Counted from the first letter of the stretch, positions 30,977 through 41,400 are shown. The stretch is 64,000 bases of DNA from DASXHZ01 sp036488085 (GCA_036488085.1 DASXHZ010000059.1:1-64000), one strand, 5' to 3'. Translations and numbers: made by a program. Notes: a model not told the origin generated them from the letters alone.

Positions 30977-32122
30977 CTACTCCAGCATCGAAAGCATGGA
31001 GCCTTCGTCCTCGGTTTTCGGAGCGCCTTCCGGCTCTTCGGTCAAACGAAGCGCCAGGTTGGTCGGGTTCGTCGCGTACGCGAGCGCGATCTCCTTCGAG
31101 ATCACGCCGTGGTTCCACAGCTTCTCGATCTCGTCGTCGAACGTCTGCATGCCGTCGACGGAGCCGTCATGCATGGCGTCCGTGAGCGAGCGTCCGTCGG
31201 TCTCCCCCTTCAGCACGTAATCGCGCGTGCGCATGGTCGACTTCAGCACCTCCAGCGCCGCCACCCGCCCTCCGCCGATCTTCGGCAGAAGACGCTGCGA
31301 GATGACGTAGCGGAACGACTGCGAGAAACGGGTGCGGATCTGCGGCTCCTGGTCCTTGGGAAAGACGCCGATGATGCGGTCGACGGTCTTCGCGGCGTCG
31401 ATGGTGTGCAGCGTCGAGAGAACGAGGTGGCCGGTCTCGGCCGCTTCCATCGCGATCTCGATCGTCTCCACGTCGCGCATCTCGCCGATCAGGATGACCT
31501 TCGGCGCCTGGCGCAGCGCGGCGCGCAGGGCGAGCGCGAAGTTCTTCGTGTCGCTGCCGACCTCGCGCTGGTTCACGGTCGACTTCAGGTGCTTGTGCAT
31601 GTACTCGACGGGGTCTTCGACTGTGATGATGTGGTACGCGTGCTCCTGGTTGATCTGGTGGATCATCGCGGCGAGCGTCGTCGACTTGCCCGATCCGGTC
31701 GGTCCGGTGACGAGCACGATGCCGTTCTTCAACTTGCCGACGTTGTACAGCTCCGCGGGCATGCCGAGCGATTCGAGCGACGGGATTCCCTCGGGGATGA
31801 CGCGCAGGACGATCGCATACGTCCCGCGCTGCGAGAAAATGTTGACCCGGAACCGGGTCTTCTGCGGGATCGAGTAGCTGAGGTCGACCGACCCGTTCGT
31901 CATCAGCGTCCGCGTCAGGTCGCGGTCGCCGCGCAGCATGTACATCACGATCATCTCGGTCTGAAAGGGCGTGAGCCGGGGGAGGCCGGGAAAGTTGACC
32001 GGTGTGAGCTGGCCGTCGATTTCGACCTGCGGCGGCCGTCCGACCGAGAAGTTGAGGTCGGACACGCGGTCGGACATCTTCAGCATCGCCTCGAGAATGG
32101 CGTCGAGATTGAAGTTCTTCAT
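30977..32122 (-). CDS. pilT: Twitching motility ATPase PilT family
   Basis: 381 aa from ATG 32122. N-terminal PAS-like domain (SDLNFSVGRPPQVEIDGQL), Walker A GPTGSGKST (140-148), Asp box ITVEDPVEY, Walker B VILIGEMRD, His box GHLVLSTLHT. PilT hexamers power pilus retraction. The motif LNF replaces the common LHL in the N domain, and a C-terminal tail of about 30 residues is acidic, features closer to PilU-like or accessory paralogues. Divergent from ruvX. Confidence 0.9.
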   Translation of the reverse strand: MKNFNLDAILEAMLKMSDRVSDLNFSVGRPPQVEIDGQLTPVNFPGLPRLTPFQTEMIVMYMLRGDRDLTRTLMTNGSVDLSYSIPQKTRFRVNIFSQRGTYAIVLRVIPEGIPSLESLGMPAELYNVGKLKNGIVLVTGPTGSGKSTTLAAMIHQINQEHAYHIITVEDPVEYMHKHLKSTVNQREVGSDTKNFALALRAALRQAPKVILIGEMRDVETIEIAMEAAETGHLVLSTLHTIDAAKTVDRIIGVFPKDQEPQIRTRFSQSFRYVISQRLLPKIGGGRVAALEVLKSTMRTRDYVLKGETDGRSLTDAMHDGSVDGMQTFDDEIEKLWNHGVISKEIALAYATNPTNLALRLTEEPEGAPKTEDEGSMLSMLE

Positions 32123-32173
32123 CGAGACCTCGGGTTCGCGAGATTGTACAGCGTCGATAGAATGCCCGGCCGG

Positions 32174-32581
32174 ATGTCCATCGTGGGAATCGATTTCGGC
32201 GCGCGCCGCATCGGCGTGGCGGTCAGCGACAGCGGCGTCGTCGCGACGCCGCACTCAGTTCTCCGCAACGAGGGGGACGTGATCGAGAAGATCGCGCGCG
32301 TCGGCGGGGAGCTCGATGCCGATCTCTACGTGGTCGGCATCGCGCGGCGTGCAACGAGCAGCGCCGGGGAAGAGCGGTTCCGCAATTTTGCAGACGCGTT
32401 GCGGCAGAAAACCTGCAGAGCGGTCGTGCTCTGGGACGAAGCGCTCACCACCGTGGAAGCCGCCGAAAAGCTGCGGGCCGCTGGCCGTAGCCGCCGCGAC
32501 GCCGAGCGCGAGATCGACATGCACGCCGCCGCCGTCATCCTGCAGTCTTACCTCGACGCGCAAGCGCGGAGGACGTCATAG
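32174..32581 (+). CDS. ruvX: Putative pre-16S rRNA nuclease/Holliday junction resolvase-like RuvX (YqgF)
   Basis: 135 aa. RNase H-like fold start MSIVGIDFGARRIGVAVSD with the first catalytic Asp, LYVVGIARRATSSAGE, and ALTTVEAAEKL plus DMHAAAVILQSYLD with the last acidic residue. YqgF matures 16S rRNA in E. coli. An ATG 12 bases upstream is also in frame, but the second matches the family length. Its stop overlaps the AUA codon proposed as the mltG start. Confidence 0.92.
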   Translation: MSIVGIDFGARRIGVAVSDSGVVATPHSVLRNEGDVIEKIARVGGELDADLYVVGIARRATSSAGEERFRNFADALRQKTCRAVVLWDEALTTVEAAEKLRAAGRSRRDAEREIDMHAAAVILQSYLDAQARRTS

Positions 32582-33648
32582 CCTCACGCCGAAAGTCACG
32601 CGGCGGCTGCGCGAAGTATCTCCACTCGCTGGGGACGATCGTCTTCTTCGCGCTGCTGTTCCTCGTCGCCGGCTCGTATTTCTTCTGGCGCGCGCTCACC
32701 TCTCCGTACAAGGGCTTCACGCAGCCGTCGAAGCTCGTCGAGGTCCACAAAGGGCTGCGCACGTCGACGATCCTGCGCCACCTGCAACAGGAAGGCGTCG
32801 TGCGCGACGAATACGTGCCGCTGATCTACATGAAGCTCGTGCGGCGCGGCGATTCGCTGAAGGCGGGGGTCTACGACTTCAGCAAACCGATGTCCGCCGC
32901 CGACGTGCTCGAGAAGCTGGTCCGCGGCGACGTCGTCTTCAAGAGCGTCACGGTGCGCGAAGGCCTCGACCGATTCGCCGTCGGACTCCTTTTCGCCGCG
33001 GACGGCCTGGGGAAGCCCGACGAGTGGGACAAAGCGACCGCCGATCCGGAATCGATCCGCGACATCGCGCCGGGCGCGAAAACGCTCGAGGGCTACCTCT
33101 TCCCCGACAGCTACAAATTCAGCCCCGGCACGCCGGTGAAGACGATCGTCGCCGCGATGGTCGCGAATTTCCGGAAGCATTTCGGTCCCGAGATGGCGTT
33201 CATCACGACGGGGCTCGATGTGCACCAAACCGTGACGCTCGCATCGATCGTGGAGACGGAGGCTCAGCGGCCGGAAGAGCGGCCGGTGATCGCATCGGTG
33301 TACCTCAACCGGCTCCGCAAGCACATGCTCCTCGGCGCCGACCCTACCGTGATCTATGCGCTGAAGCTCGCGAATCGCTGGGACGGCAACATCCGCAAGG
33401 CCGACCTGCAGATCGACTCGCCGTACAACACCTATCGCTTCCCCAACCTCCCGCCCGGGCCGATCGCGAACCCGGGTCTCGCCTCGTTGCGCGCCGCCGT
33501 GGCGCCCGCAAAATCGGACTTCCTCTACTTCGTCGCGCGCCACGACGGAACGCACGCGTTCGCCACGAACGTGAACGACCACAACCGCAACGTGCAGATT
33601 TATCAGGTGCAGTGGTATAGAAATCAGCATCAGGCCGCTTCGAAATAA
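32578..33648 (+). CDS. mltG: Endolytic murein transglycosylase MltG, probable AUA start
   Basis: 356 aa from ATA 32578. The transmembrane anchor (LGTIVFFALLFLVAGSYFFW), a LysM-like region (GLRTSTILRHLQQEGVV) and the catalytic part with the Glu in TLASIVETEAQRPEERPVIA and the YNTYRFPNLPPGPIANPG block are complete. The first standard start codon in this frame is GTG 32800, which would remove the anchor. No ATG, GTG or TTG occurs between upstream stops and the anchor, but ATA 32578 has GGAGG 5 nt upstream and overlaps the ruvX stop as ATAG. MltG cuts nascent glycan strands at the inner membrane. ruvX-mltG adjacency is common. Confidence 0.9.
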   Translation: MASRRKSRGGCAKYLHSLGTIVFFALLFLVAGSYFFWRALTSPYKGFTQPSKLVEVHKGLRTSTILRHLQQEGVVRDEYVPLIYMKLVRRGDSLKAGVYDFSKPMSAADVLEKLVRGDVVFKSVTVREGLDRFAVGLLFAADGLGKPDEWDKATADPESIRDIAPGAKTLEGYLFPDSYKFSPGTPVKTIVAAMVANFRKHFGPEMAFITTGLDVHQTVTLASIVETEAQRPEERPVIASVYLNRLRKHMLLGADPTVIYALKLANRWDGNIRKADLQIDSPYNTYRFPNLPPGPIANPGLASLRAAVAPAKSDFLYFVARHDGTHAFATNVNDHNRNVQIYQVQWYRNQHQAASK

Positions 33649-33705
33649 GCGGCGGCGTGATATTCTTTCCTACTCACAAATAACTCAGAGAGGTCGGTCT
33701 CCGCC

Positions 33706-35607
33706 ATGGCTGCGAAGAACAAGCCGTACGAGCAGTTCGGTCCGTACATTCTTTTCAAGAAACTCGAATCGGATTCGCTTTCCGAACTGTGGCGCGCGGC
33801 GCGCGTCGAAGGAAGCACGCTCGGACCGCTCGTCGCGCTCCGCCGTTTCACCGGCGGGAATCGCGACGCCGTCACGGCTGCGGCTCACGCGAGCCAGAAC
33901 ATCGTCGCGCAATTCACGGGGACGTCGTTCGTCAAGCACCAGGTCGTCGACGCCATCGGCAACGTTGCCTTTGTCGCGCACGACTACGACGGCGGCCGTT
34001 CCCTCCGTCACATCGCGGACCGCGCGCGCGGAGCATCCGGCACTTCGCCGAATCCGATCCCGCTCGATCAGGCGATCGTGATCGCGGAGAAGGTCGCGCT
34101 GTCACTCGCGACCACCGAGGACTACCGCGTCGATGGCGCGCGCCTCGCGCATGGCGCGCTCATTCCCCAACTGATCTGGATCACAGACGACGGCGAGATC
34201 CGCGTCGCGGGCCAGGGCCTCGGCAGCGGTCTCGTCGCCTCGCTCAAGGATGCCGGCGTCGCCGCGGAGCTCGGCCGCTACGTCGCCCCGGAGATGCAAC
34301 AGTCGGGCGTCGCGACCAAGGCGTCCGAGGTCTTCTCGATGGGCGCGTTGCTGTACCTCCTCGTGACCGGTGTCGAACCACCGGACGCGACGACCGCCAG
34401 CGCGTTCATGCAGGCTGTCGGCGCTGCGAAGACGCCCGCGGGTACGCCGATCCCAGATGACATTCGCGCCATCGTGAACAAGTCGCTCACGATCGATCCG
34501 TCGATGCGTTACGCGTCGATGGCCGAGATGAAGCAGGCGATCTCCGCGCTCGCGCACGGCGGCAAGTACTCCGCGACGACGTTCAACCTCGCCTTCTACG
34601 TCAGCAGTCTGCTGAAGAAGGAGCTCGAGGGAGAGACAGTCGACCGCGACAAAGAGCTGAAGGTGAACGTGGCGGCGTACACCGAGGCGCCCGCGGCGGC
34701 AGCGGGATACCCGGCTTCGTCGGCGCCGTTTGCGGCGTCAGAACAGGAAGCGAAGAGCAAGGCGCCGCTCGCGATCGCGGCAGCCGTGATCATCGCGGCC
34801 GTCGGCGTCGGCGGCTACTTCATGTACTCGTCGAAGAGCAAACAGGTGACTCCCGCTCGCCAACAGCAGCAGCCGGTCGCGGCGCAGATGATTCCGCAGA
34901 AGAAAGCGATCGTGACCGCTGCGCCGCTCGTCGCGGCAGCGCCGGTGTCGGCTTCGACGACCACCGCGGCGCCCGCCAACGCGGACGAAGCGGCGCGCAA
35001 GAAGGCGTTCGAGGCGGCCGTGCAACAGAAGCTGCAGGAAGAGATGATGAAACTGCAGCAGGATTACACGAAGTCGCTGCAGAAGTCGCAGGCGAAAAAT
35101 GCGCCGGTGCAGGTGGCGTCCGCCGCGCCGGCACCGCAGCGTCCGGTGGAAGAGGCGCCGTCGGCCGCGGCTCTCGATCAGCAGCGTCTCAACGCGCGTC
35201 CAGAGCCGCAGCCATCGCAGCAGATACCGATCGTTCCGCCGCCGCAACAACAGCAGCAACAACAAGCTCCGGCCGTCGCGGAGCCGCAGCCGGTCGTGGC
35301 GGTCGTGCATCAAGGCGACGTCGTCGACGTGAGCGATCTCGATACCCCGCCGCACGTCCTTCGCTCCACCGCGCCGAGCTATCCGCCGATGGCACTTCGC
35401 CAGCGTGCCGAGGCGACCATCCTCGTCACGGCGCTCGTCGATGAGAACGGCGACGTCCTCGACGTGAAGGTCCTGCGCGGCGACAAGCGCTTCGGCTTCG
35501 AGGACTCCGCGGTTCGCGCCGTCCGTTCGACGAAGTTCTCCGCTCCGGTGAAGGACGGCAAGCGCGTCAAGGCTTGGTTCGCGGTGCCGATCGTCTTCAA
35601 GATGTAG
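33706..35607 (+). CDS. Membrane pseudokinase fused to a TonB C-terminal domain
   Basis: 633 aa. Residues 10-290 align with a Ser/Thr kinase fold (VALRRF for the VAIK strand, YVAPEM for APE, SEVFSMGALLYLLVTG for helix F) but the catalytic sites are lost: the Lys is Arg46, the HRD loop reads AHGALIPQL (148-156) and DFG reads AGQG (168-171). A single transmembrane helix (353-374) follows, then a charged coiled-coil-like stretch (about 410-455), a Pro/Gln-rich spacer and a TonB C-terminal domain (about 535-633: VLRSTAPSYPPMALRQRAEA, GDKRFGFEDSAVRAVRSTKF). The layout implies a cytoplasmic sensor/scaffold driving a periplasmic TonB-type domain. No ExbB/ExbD or receptor gene is adjacent. Confidence 0.88.
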   Translation: MAAKNKPYEQFGPYILFKKLESDSLSELWRAARVEGSTLGPLVALRRFTGGNRDAVTAAAHASQNIVAQFTGTSFVKHQVVDAIGNVAFVAHDYDGGRSLRHIADRARGASGTSPNPIPLDQAIVIAEKVALSLATTEDYRVDGARLAHGALIPQLIWITDDGEIRVAGQGLGSGLVASLKDAGVAAELGRYVAPEMQQSGVATKASEVFSMGALLYLLVTGVEPPDATTASAFMQAVGAAKTPAGTPIPDDIRAIVNKSLTIDPSMRYASMAEMKQAISALAHGGKYSATTFNLAFYVSSLLKKELEGETVDRDKELKVNVAAYTEAPAAAAGYPASSAPFAASEQEAKSKAPLAIAAAVIIAAVGVGGYFMYSSKSKQVTPARQQQQPVAAQMIPQKKAIVTAAPLVAAAPVSASTTTAAPANADEAARKKAFEAAVQQKLQEEMMKLQQDYTKSLQKSQAKNAPVQVASAAPAPQRPVEEAPSAAALDQQRLNARPEPQPSQQIPIVPPPQQQQQQQAPAVAEPQPVVAVVHQGDVVDVSDLDTPPHVLRSTAPSYPPMALRQRAEATILVTALVDENGDVLDVKVLRGDKRFGFEDSAVRAVRSTKFSAPVKDGKRVKAWFAVPIVFKM

Positions 35608-37440
35608 CTACGGTGCCTTACCCCACTCGATGTCGCTGACGCGCACGCCGAGGTCGCGCGCGTCGTTGATGATGTGCTCGCGAGCGGGATTCACGACGCG
35701 ATCGGTCTCGATGACCAGCTCATTGGGCTGATCGCCGCGCGACGTGACCGCATAAGTCCGCTCGAGGTTCGCGACGGTGGCGCGGACGGTATCAATCCTC
35801 ACGCCGTTGAGCTGGATGTCGATGTTCGGCGCCACGTGCATGACGTCGAGCGGCACGTACATGCGGAGCGTGAGCGACGCACGGCCGGAGATCGGCGGGA
35901 GGAGCACGCGTCCGCGCTTTCCCATCCATCGCCATGCCGTCGTGCCGGAGCCTTCCGCGTCGTACCATCCATCTTCGAAGGTGATGAGCTGCTGTAGGCG
36001 AAGGATCGACACCTCGAAGTAGCGGTCGCGAACGATCTGGAGAGTGCGGCGGCGCGGGCGGGTGAGGATCGTCGCGTTGCGGGTCGCCGTAGCCCCCTCG
36101 ACGACGAACACGTCGCCCGGACGCGAGCCGGCGGCTGCCACCGGCGCGTTATCGCCTGTAGAGACGAAGGGCGTTCCCGGCAGGAACGCCTGGACGAACG
36201 GCTGCATCGAGTCGTGGACGTAGAGCGTCGACGCGCGGAGGTCGACGTGCTGCCGGATCCACTGCGCCGCGGCGAACGTCGGCGAGTCGTGTTTGCGCAC
36301 CTCTTGAAGGGCCGGCCATATCCAGACAGTCACGAAGAGTGCGAATGCCGTGGCGGACAGCGTCTCCAGGCGCGACCAGCGGCCGAGGAGGACGTGCAGG
36401 CCGTCGGCGGCGAGAATCGCGAATAGCGGCGCGTAGCCGATGGAGAAGCGGCTGACGCTGAAGTGATCGAGCACCAGCCACGCCACGACACAGAACGGAC
36501 CGAATGCGGCCGCAATCGCGAGAATCGGCGCCCGGAGGCGCACGACCGATGCAATCACCGAGATCGCGACGAGGAGCGATACGACCGTGTTGATCGGCGG
36601 CACACGATACGGACGAATGAAGAAGTCGTCGAACAGGTGAAGGAGCGGCGGGCGGTTCGGATTCCGGAACGAGTCGACGTCGGTGATGTACTTCTGGTGT
36701 GCGCGGACGGCGTCGCGATAGATCGTCCAGCCGCCGCTGAGCTGCGCTGCGGCGCCGTAGCTGACCGCGACGATCGCCGCGATGATGAGCGCCGCGACGA
36801 ACGGGCGCAGCCAGCGGCGCGGCAAGCCGCGGAGGCTCGCGATCACCGCGGGCGCGAAACCGATCGTCAAGTTCTGTGGCCGATAGCCCGCGGCGATCCC
36901 GAGGACGATCGCGCCGCCAATGAACGCCGCGTCGCTCCGGCAGCCGCGGAAGAGCAGCGCGCTCGCGACGATCACCAGCGTCATCGACGGCACGTCGCTG
37001 AACGCCGTTCCGCCGAAGAACCAGACGTTCGGGAAGAACGCGAGAAAGACCCCGGCGACCAGCGACGTGCGGGCCGAGAGCCGCAGCTCGCGTCCCAGAA
37101 ATAGCATCGCCGGGACGATCGCGATGGAGGCGAGGAGCGAGATCGCTTGCAACGCGTGAAAGTCGGTGAAACCGACGTACGTGAGGAGCTTCGCCGTCCC
37201 GATGAAGAGCGGAAAACCGGGAGGATGCGGATGATGCGATGGGACGTTGAAGTGGCGGAGGCCGAGCATGAACAGCGCCTCGTCCCAATCCCACGGCGAG
37301 CGCGACAACGCCAGGCACCGCGTGATCGCCGTCAGCAGCGTGACGATCCACGCCGCGAGCCGCTCACCGGACGTCAGGGGAACCGGACGCTCGCCGAGCG
37401 AGCGCCACCACTCGTTGAGATCGGCTAGCACCGCGAGCAT
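35608..37440 (-). CDS. GT-C-type membrane glycosyltransferase (PMT/ArnT-like)
   Basis: 610 aa from ATG 37440, with AGAGGAG just upstream. About ten helices; the first periplasmic loop has SRSPWDWDEALFMLGLRHF with the acidic DE pair of PMT/ArnT enzymes and FNVPSHHPHPPGFPLFIG. The C-terminal 130 residues form a beta-rich periplasmic domain (SLTLRMYVPLDVMHVAPNID). Such enzymes move a sugar from a polyprenyl donor to protein or lipid A. The stop TAG abuts the stop of the pseudokinase-TonB gene (TAGCTA). Confidence 0.8.
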   Translation of the reverse strand: MLAVLADLNEWWRSLGERPVPLTSGERLAAWIVTLLTAITRCLALSRSPWDWDEALFMLGLRHFNVPSHHPHPPGFPLFIGTAKLLTYVGFTDFHALQAISLLASIAIVPAMLFLGRELRLSARTSLVAGVFLAFFPNVWFFGGTAFSDVPSMTLVIVASALLFRGCRSDAAFIGGAIVLGIAAGYRPQNLTIGFAPAVIASLRGLPRRWLRPFVAALIIAAIVAVSYGAAAQLSGGWTIYRDAVRAHQKYITDVDSFRNPNRPPLLHLFDDFFIRPYRVPPINTVVSLLVAISVIASVVRLRAPILAIAAAFGPFCVVAWLVLDHFSVSRFSIGYAPLFAILAADGLHVLLGRWSRLETLSATAFALFVTVWIWPALQEVRKHDSPTFAAAQWIRQHVDLRASTLYVHDSMQPFVQAFLPGTPFVSTGDNAPVAAAGSRPGDVFVVEGATATRNATILTRPRRRTLQIVRDRYFEVSILRLQQLITFEDGWYDAEGSGTTAWRWMGKRGRVLLPPISGRASLTLRMYVPLDVMHVAPNIDIQLNGVRIDTVRATVANLERTYAVTSRGDQPNELVIETDRVVNPAREHIINDARDLGVRVSDIEWGKAP

Positions 37441-37478
37441 TCTCCTCTGGCAGCGCTCTCGCACAAAGCCCGGTCGGG

Positions 37479-38495
37479 ATGGCGGTGCGCAGGCGGTGGC
37501 ATCTCGATCTTCACGGCATCCGCCGTGAGGGCACGAAGGAAAGCGGATTTCATTATCTGCAAGCCGGTGGCGCGCCCGTCACTGACGAGAAGACGCTGGC
37601 CCGCATCGCGAAGTTACGCATCCCGCCGGCGTGGCGCGACGTCAAGATCGCGCGCGGCGACTCGGCCCCGCTCCAAGCCATCGGCGTCGATAAGAAGGGA
37701 CGCACGCAGTACCGCTACCACGACGGCTTCCGCAGCGTGCGGGAGGTGGAGAAGTACCGGAAGATCGTCGAATTCGGCGAGGCGCTTCCCGAGCTGCGCC
37801 GCCGCGTGCGCAACGATCTGAAACGCGAAGAGCTCGACCGGCAACGCATCGTCGCTGCGATCGTCCGCCTGATGGACCAGGGCTTCTTCCGCATCGGCAA
37901 CGACAAGTCGGCGAAGTTCGAGTCGACGTACGGCCTGACGACGATCCGCGGCCGCCACGTGAAGGTCGACGGCGACGTCCTCCACTTCGAGTACATCGGG
38001 AAGTGGAAGAAGAAACAGTCGCGCGCGATCGAGGACGCCGAGGTGGCCGCGCTCGTCGCGAAGCTCAAGAAGATGAAGGGGGCGGAGCTCTTCAAGAACG
38101 TCCGCGACCGCCACGTCAACGACTACATCCAGTCCATCATCGGAGAGCGATTCACGGCGAAGGACTTCCGGACGTGGGCGGGGACCCTCCTCTGCTCGAT
38201 CGCGCTCGCCATGCAGGGGCAGGCGGCGAGCAAGAAAGAACGGAAGCGCCGCATTCGTGATGCGATCGTGGCGACCGCCGGGCAGCTTGGAAACACGCCC
38301 GCCGTCTGCCGGTCGTCGTACATCTGTCCGCGCCTTCTCGACGACTACATGGAAGGGCGGCCGTTCGAGACCCTCCGCAAGACGAGGAAAGGGAGCCCTG
38401 TCTCGCGCGTGGGCCTTTCCATCGAGGAGAAGGCCCTGCTCAAGTTCCTACGCGAGACGATCGCTGACCGCCGAAAACAACCTCGGGCTGCCTAG
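37479..38495 (+). CDS. DNA topoisomerase IB
   Basis: 338 aa. Poxvirus/bacterial TopIB pattern: RIPPAWRDVKIARGD, GRTQYRYHDGFRSVRE, the catalytic Arg/Lys block RIGNDKSAKFESTYGLTTIR, KDFRTWAGT, and the nucleophile Tyr in CRSSYICPRLLDDYMEG. It relaxes supercoils through a 3'-phosphotyrosine intermediate. Divergent from the GT-C gene; its last 4 bases overlap the stop of the opposing gene. Confidence 0.93.
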   Translation: MAVRRRWHLDLHGIRREGTKESGFHYLQAGGAPVTDEKTLARIAKLRIPPAWRDVKIARGDSAPLQAIGVDKKGRTQYRYHDGFRSVREVEKYRKIVEFGEALPELRRRVRNDLKREELDRQRIVAAIVRLMDQGFFRIGNDKSAKFESTYGLTTIRGRHVKVDGDVLHFEYIGKWKKKQSRAIEDAEVAALVAKLKKMKGAELFKNVRDRHVNDYIQSIIGERFTAKDFRTWAGTLLCSIALAMQGQAASKKERKRRIRDAIVATAGQLGNTPAVCRSSYICPRLLDDYMEGRPFETLRKTRKGSPVSRVGLSIEEKALLKFLRETIADRRKQPRAA

Positions 38496-41400
38496 AACGT
38501 CTCGCCGATCCAGAACTCCGTGCGGCGGCCGCCGATGGAGTGCTTCAGGTCGTAGCGGCGGGCGACGTCCCAGTGCAGCTCCAGGCCGAAGAGATTGAAC
38601 GACAGGCCATATCCGGTCGACGCCCTGCCGTCGACGAGCTGATGGTTGTTCATGAACTGGAACGGCTGCCCCTTGAAGTTCGCCGCGCCGACGTCGAAGA
38701 AGACGTTCCCGCGAATGCCGCCGAGCGCGATGCCGGGGAACGCGATCAGATCGACGAGCGGGAAGCGGAACTCGAAATTCGCGAACGCGACTCGGTTTCC
38801 GATCAGCGACTGATAGTCGTAGCCGCGAAGCGTATTCAGTCCGCCGAAGTAATAGAAATTCGAGAAATTGCCGCGGGAGTAGCCGGCGAAGACGCGCGCC
38901 GCGAGCAGCGAGCGGGAGGTGATCGGGATGTACTGCCGCCACTCCACGCTCGTGTCGGCGGTCAGCGTCCCCTTCTCTTTCAAATCGGGAGCGTAGTCGG
39001 TGCTGATCTGATAACGGCGGCCGGCGATCGGGCCGAACTCCTTGAAGCGGCTGTTGTCGCCGCTGAACGACATTGTCGCGATCGGGTAGTTGTCCTTGCG
39101 CTGAAAGAAGAGGTACGAGACGTCGCCGGTGACCGGATCGACCGCGTAGTCGATCGGATAGTTGATGCTGCGGCTCTCGAAGCCGAGGCCCGTGTCGATG
39201 CGGTGGTAGCGGTCGAACGGATAGCTGTAGAGACCGAGGATCCCGGTCTCGCGGTAATCCTGCTGCCCGCGCGTCTGGATGTTGGAGGCTTGGTCGATGG
39301 CGTTGAAGAACGAACGGTTGTCGAAGAGCCGTACGCCCCAGTTCCAGCGATGCTGCAGGTCGAGGTAGAGGAAGTCGAAGTTCGAGAAGGACGACACCGA
39401 GTCGAGCGACGCGATGAAGCGGCGATTCCCGAGCATGTCGCTCATGTAAATGACCGACTGCGAGACGAAGAGCTGATCGGAGGTGACGCCGGCATTGACG
39501 CTGACGTCCTCCACGAAGAGCTTGAACCCCTTCGTGTCTTCGATCTTCTCCGGGTCGATCGCCACTTCGACCGGCGGCACGAACTGAGTGCGCGTCTCGG
39601 CCTGGAGCGGCGTCGACGGAAGCGTCGTCTTCTCCGCCTCATGCAGCGGATGGTCGGTGGTGGTCGAGAAAAGGCGCCACTGCCCTTTGTAATACGACGC
39701 TAAGACGAGGCGCTCCTTGTTGTTCGCGCCGGTGAAGACCACCGGCATGAAGCAGCCGCCGACGACGTCCGTGTACTGCAGGACGTCGCCGCTCTGCAGG
39801 TTCAGCGAATAGATGTTGTATGCCGCGAAATTGGTCGGATCGGGAGGCAGCGTGTCGCCCGATCGTTTCTCTTCCTCCTTCGGAGCGGGAATGGGCACGG
39901 GAACCGGCAGCAGAGCCGGCGGCGCAGGGGCCGTGATCGCGGAGATGTCCGCGGCGGTCGCGGCGGCGGGATTGGTCTTCGACGTCGGATCGATCGTCTT
40001 GTCGGTGGCGCCGGCCGGGCGCGAATCCGCCGGCTGGATGACCGTGGTCTCGACCGCCTTCTGGATCGGCTGCGGCTCGTCGTTCGTGACGCGCCCGGTC
40101 TGCTTGTCCGAGGCGAAGAAAATGCGCTTGCCGTCCGCGCTGAACCAGGCGTCGATGTCGTTCCACTTGCCGGTCGTGAGCTGGTAACGCTCGGCCGGGT
40201 TCGCGAGGTTCAGCTTGAACAGCTTCGCGTAGCCGTCGACGATCGACGAATAGACGAGCCACTTGCCGTCGGGCGAGAAGACCGGCGCGCCGTCGAAGTA
40301 GGCGTCCTTGGTCAGGTTGCTCGTCTGCCCGCTGTTGATGTCGTAGAGGAAGATGTCGTCCTGGTTGCCGACGAAGCCGGAGAAGGCGATCTTTCCGCCG
40401 TCGGGCGAGTAGGAGGGCGAGAGCTCCTGCTCCACCGGCAGCGTCGTCGAGCGCTCGATGCCTCCGGTGAGCGGATTCATGATCACGAGGTTGCGGCCGC
40501 GCTCCCTCTTGACGAAGAACGCGACGTGATCGCCGTTGGGGGAGAACGCCATGTCGCGCCCCATCACCGGGCCGGTGGTGAACGACTGCACGATCGGATA
40601 TTCGTATTTCGAGGTGTAGCCGGCGGTGAGATTCCGCCACATCTTCCGGTCGTTGATCTTGAACAGAACGACGTCGACGTCGTCCTTGTACGTAGTGAAG
40701 CCGGCGATCAGGTCGCCCGACGGCGAAGGCGTCGGCGAGGTTTCATCGCTCACCACGTCGGTATTGATGCGGAACGGATCGCCGTACTCGACCGGCTCCC
40801 CTTTCTCGATGAGCGCGGGCAAGTACTGATGCCGCATCCACGTCCGGAACCTGGTGTCGAACTCCTCCGGAGTGACGTCGAACGCACGCTTCAATGCGCG
40901 GTCGACGCTCGACCCGAGCGTGTTGCGGTATTCGTAGATGAAGTCGCGGAGGCCGTCCCACCCGTACTTCTGCTGGATGTACTTGAACACCGCGTGGCCG
41001 AAGCGGTACGCGAAGTAGCCGTCGGGGTTCTTCGTGATCGACGGGATGTGATCGTTCACGACCGCGTCGCGCAGGACCATCCGGTCTTTCGAGTCTTCGT
41101 CCTGTCCCATGAACGAGGCGAGACCTTCCATGAACCAGGTCGGCGGATTCGCGGTGACCTGCTTCCCAAGCTTCCCCTGGAACAGGATCTCGTACTCGAA
41201 GACGTGCGTCATCTCGTGCTGCACGAGCTGGAGGAGCTTTTCGTCGGTGGTGTCGATCGGGAGCACCATCCGGTTCTTCGTCGGCTCCGCGAACGCGCCG
41301 ACCCCCTCGGGGATGAAGTTCAGGTCGACGTTCGTCTGCTCGAACGCAGAGTGCGTGGCGTAGTAGATGATCGGGATCTTCTTCGAGATCTGGTAGTTGA

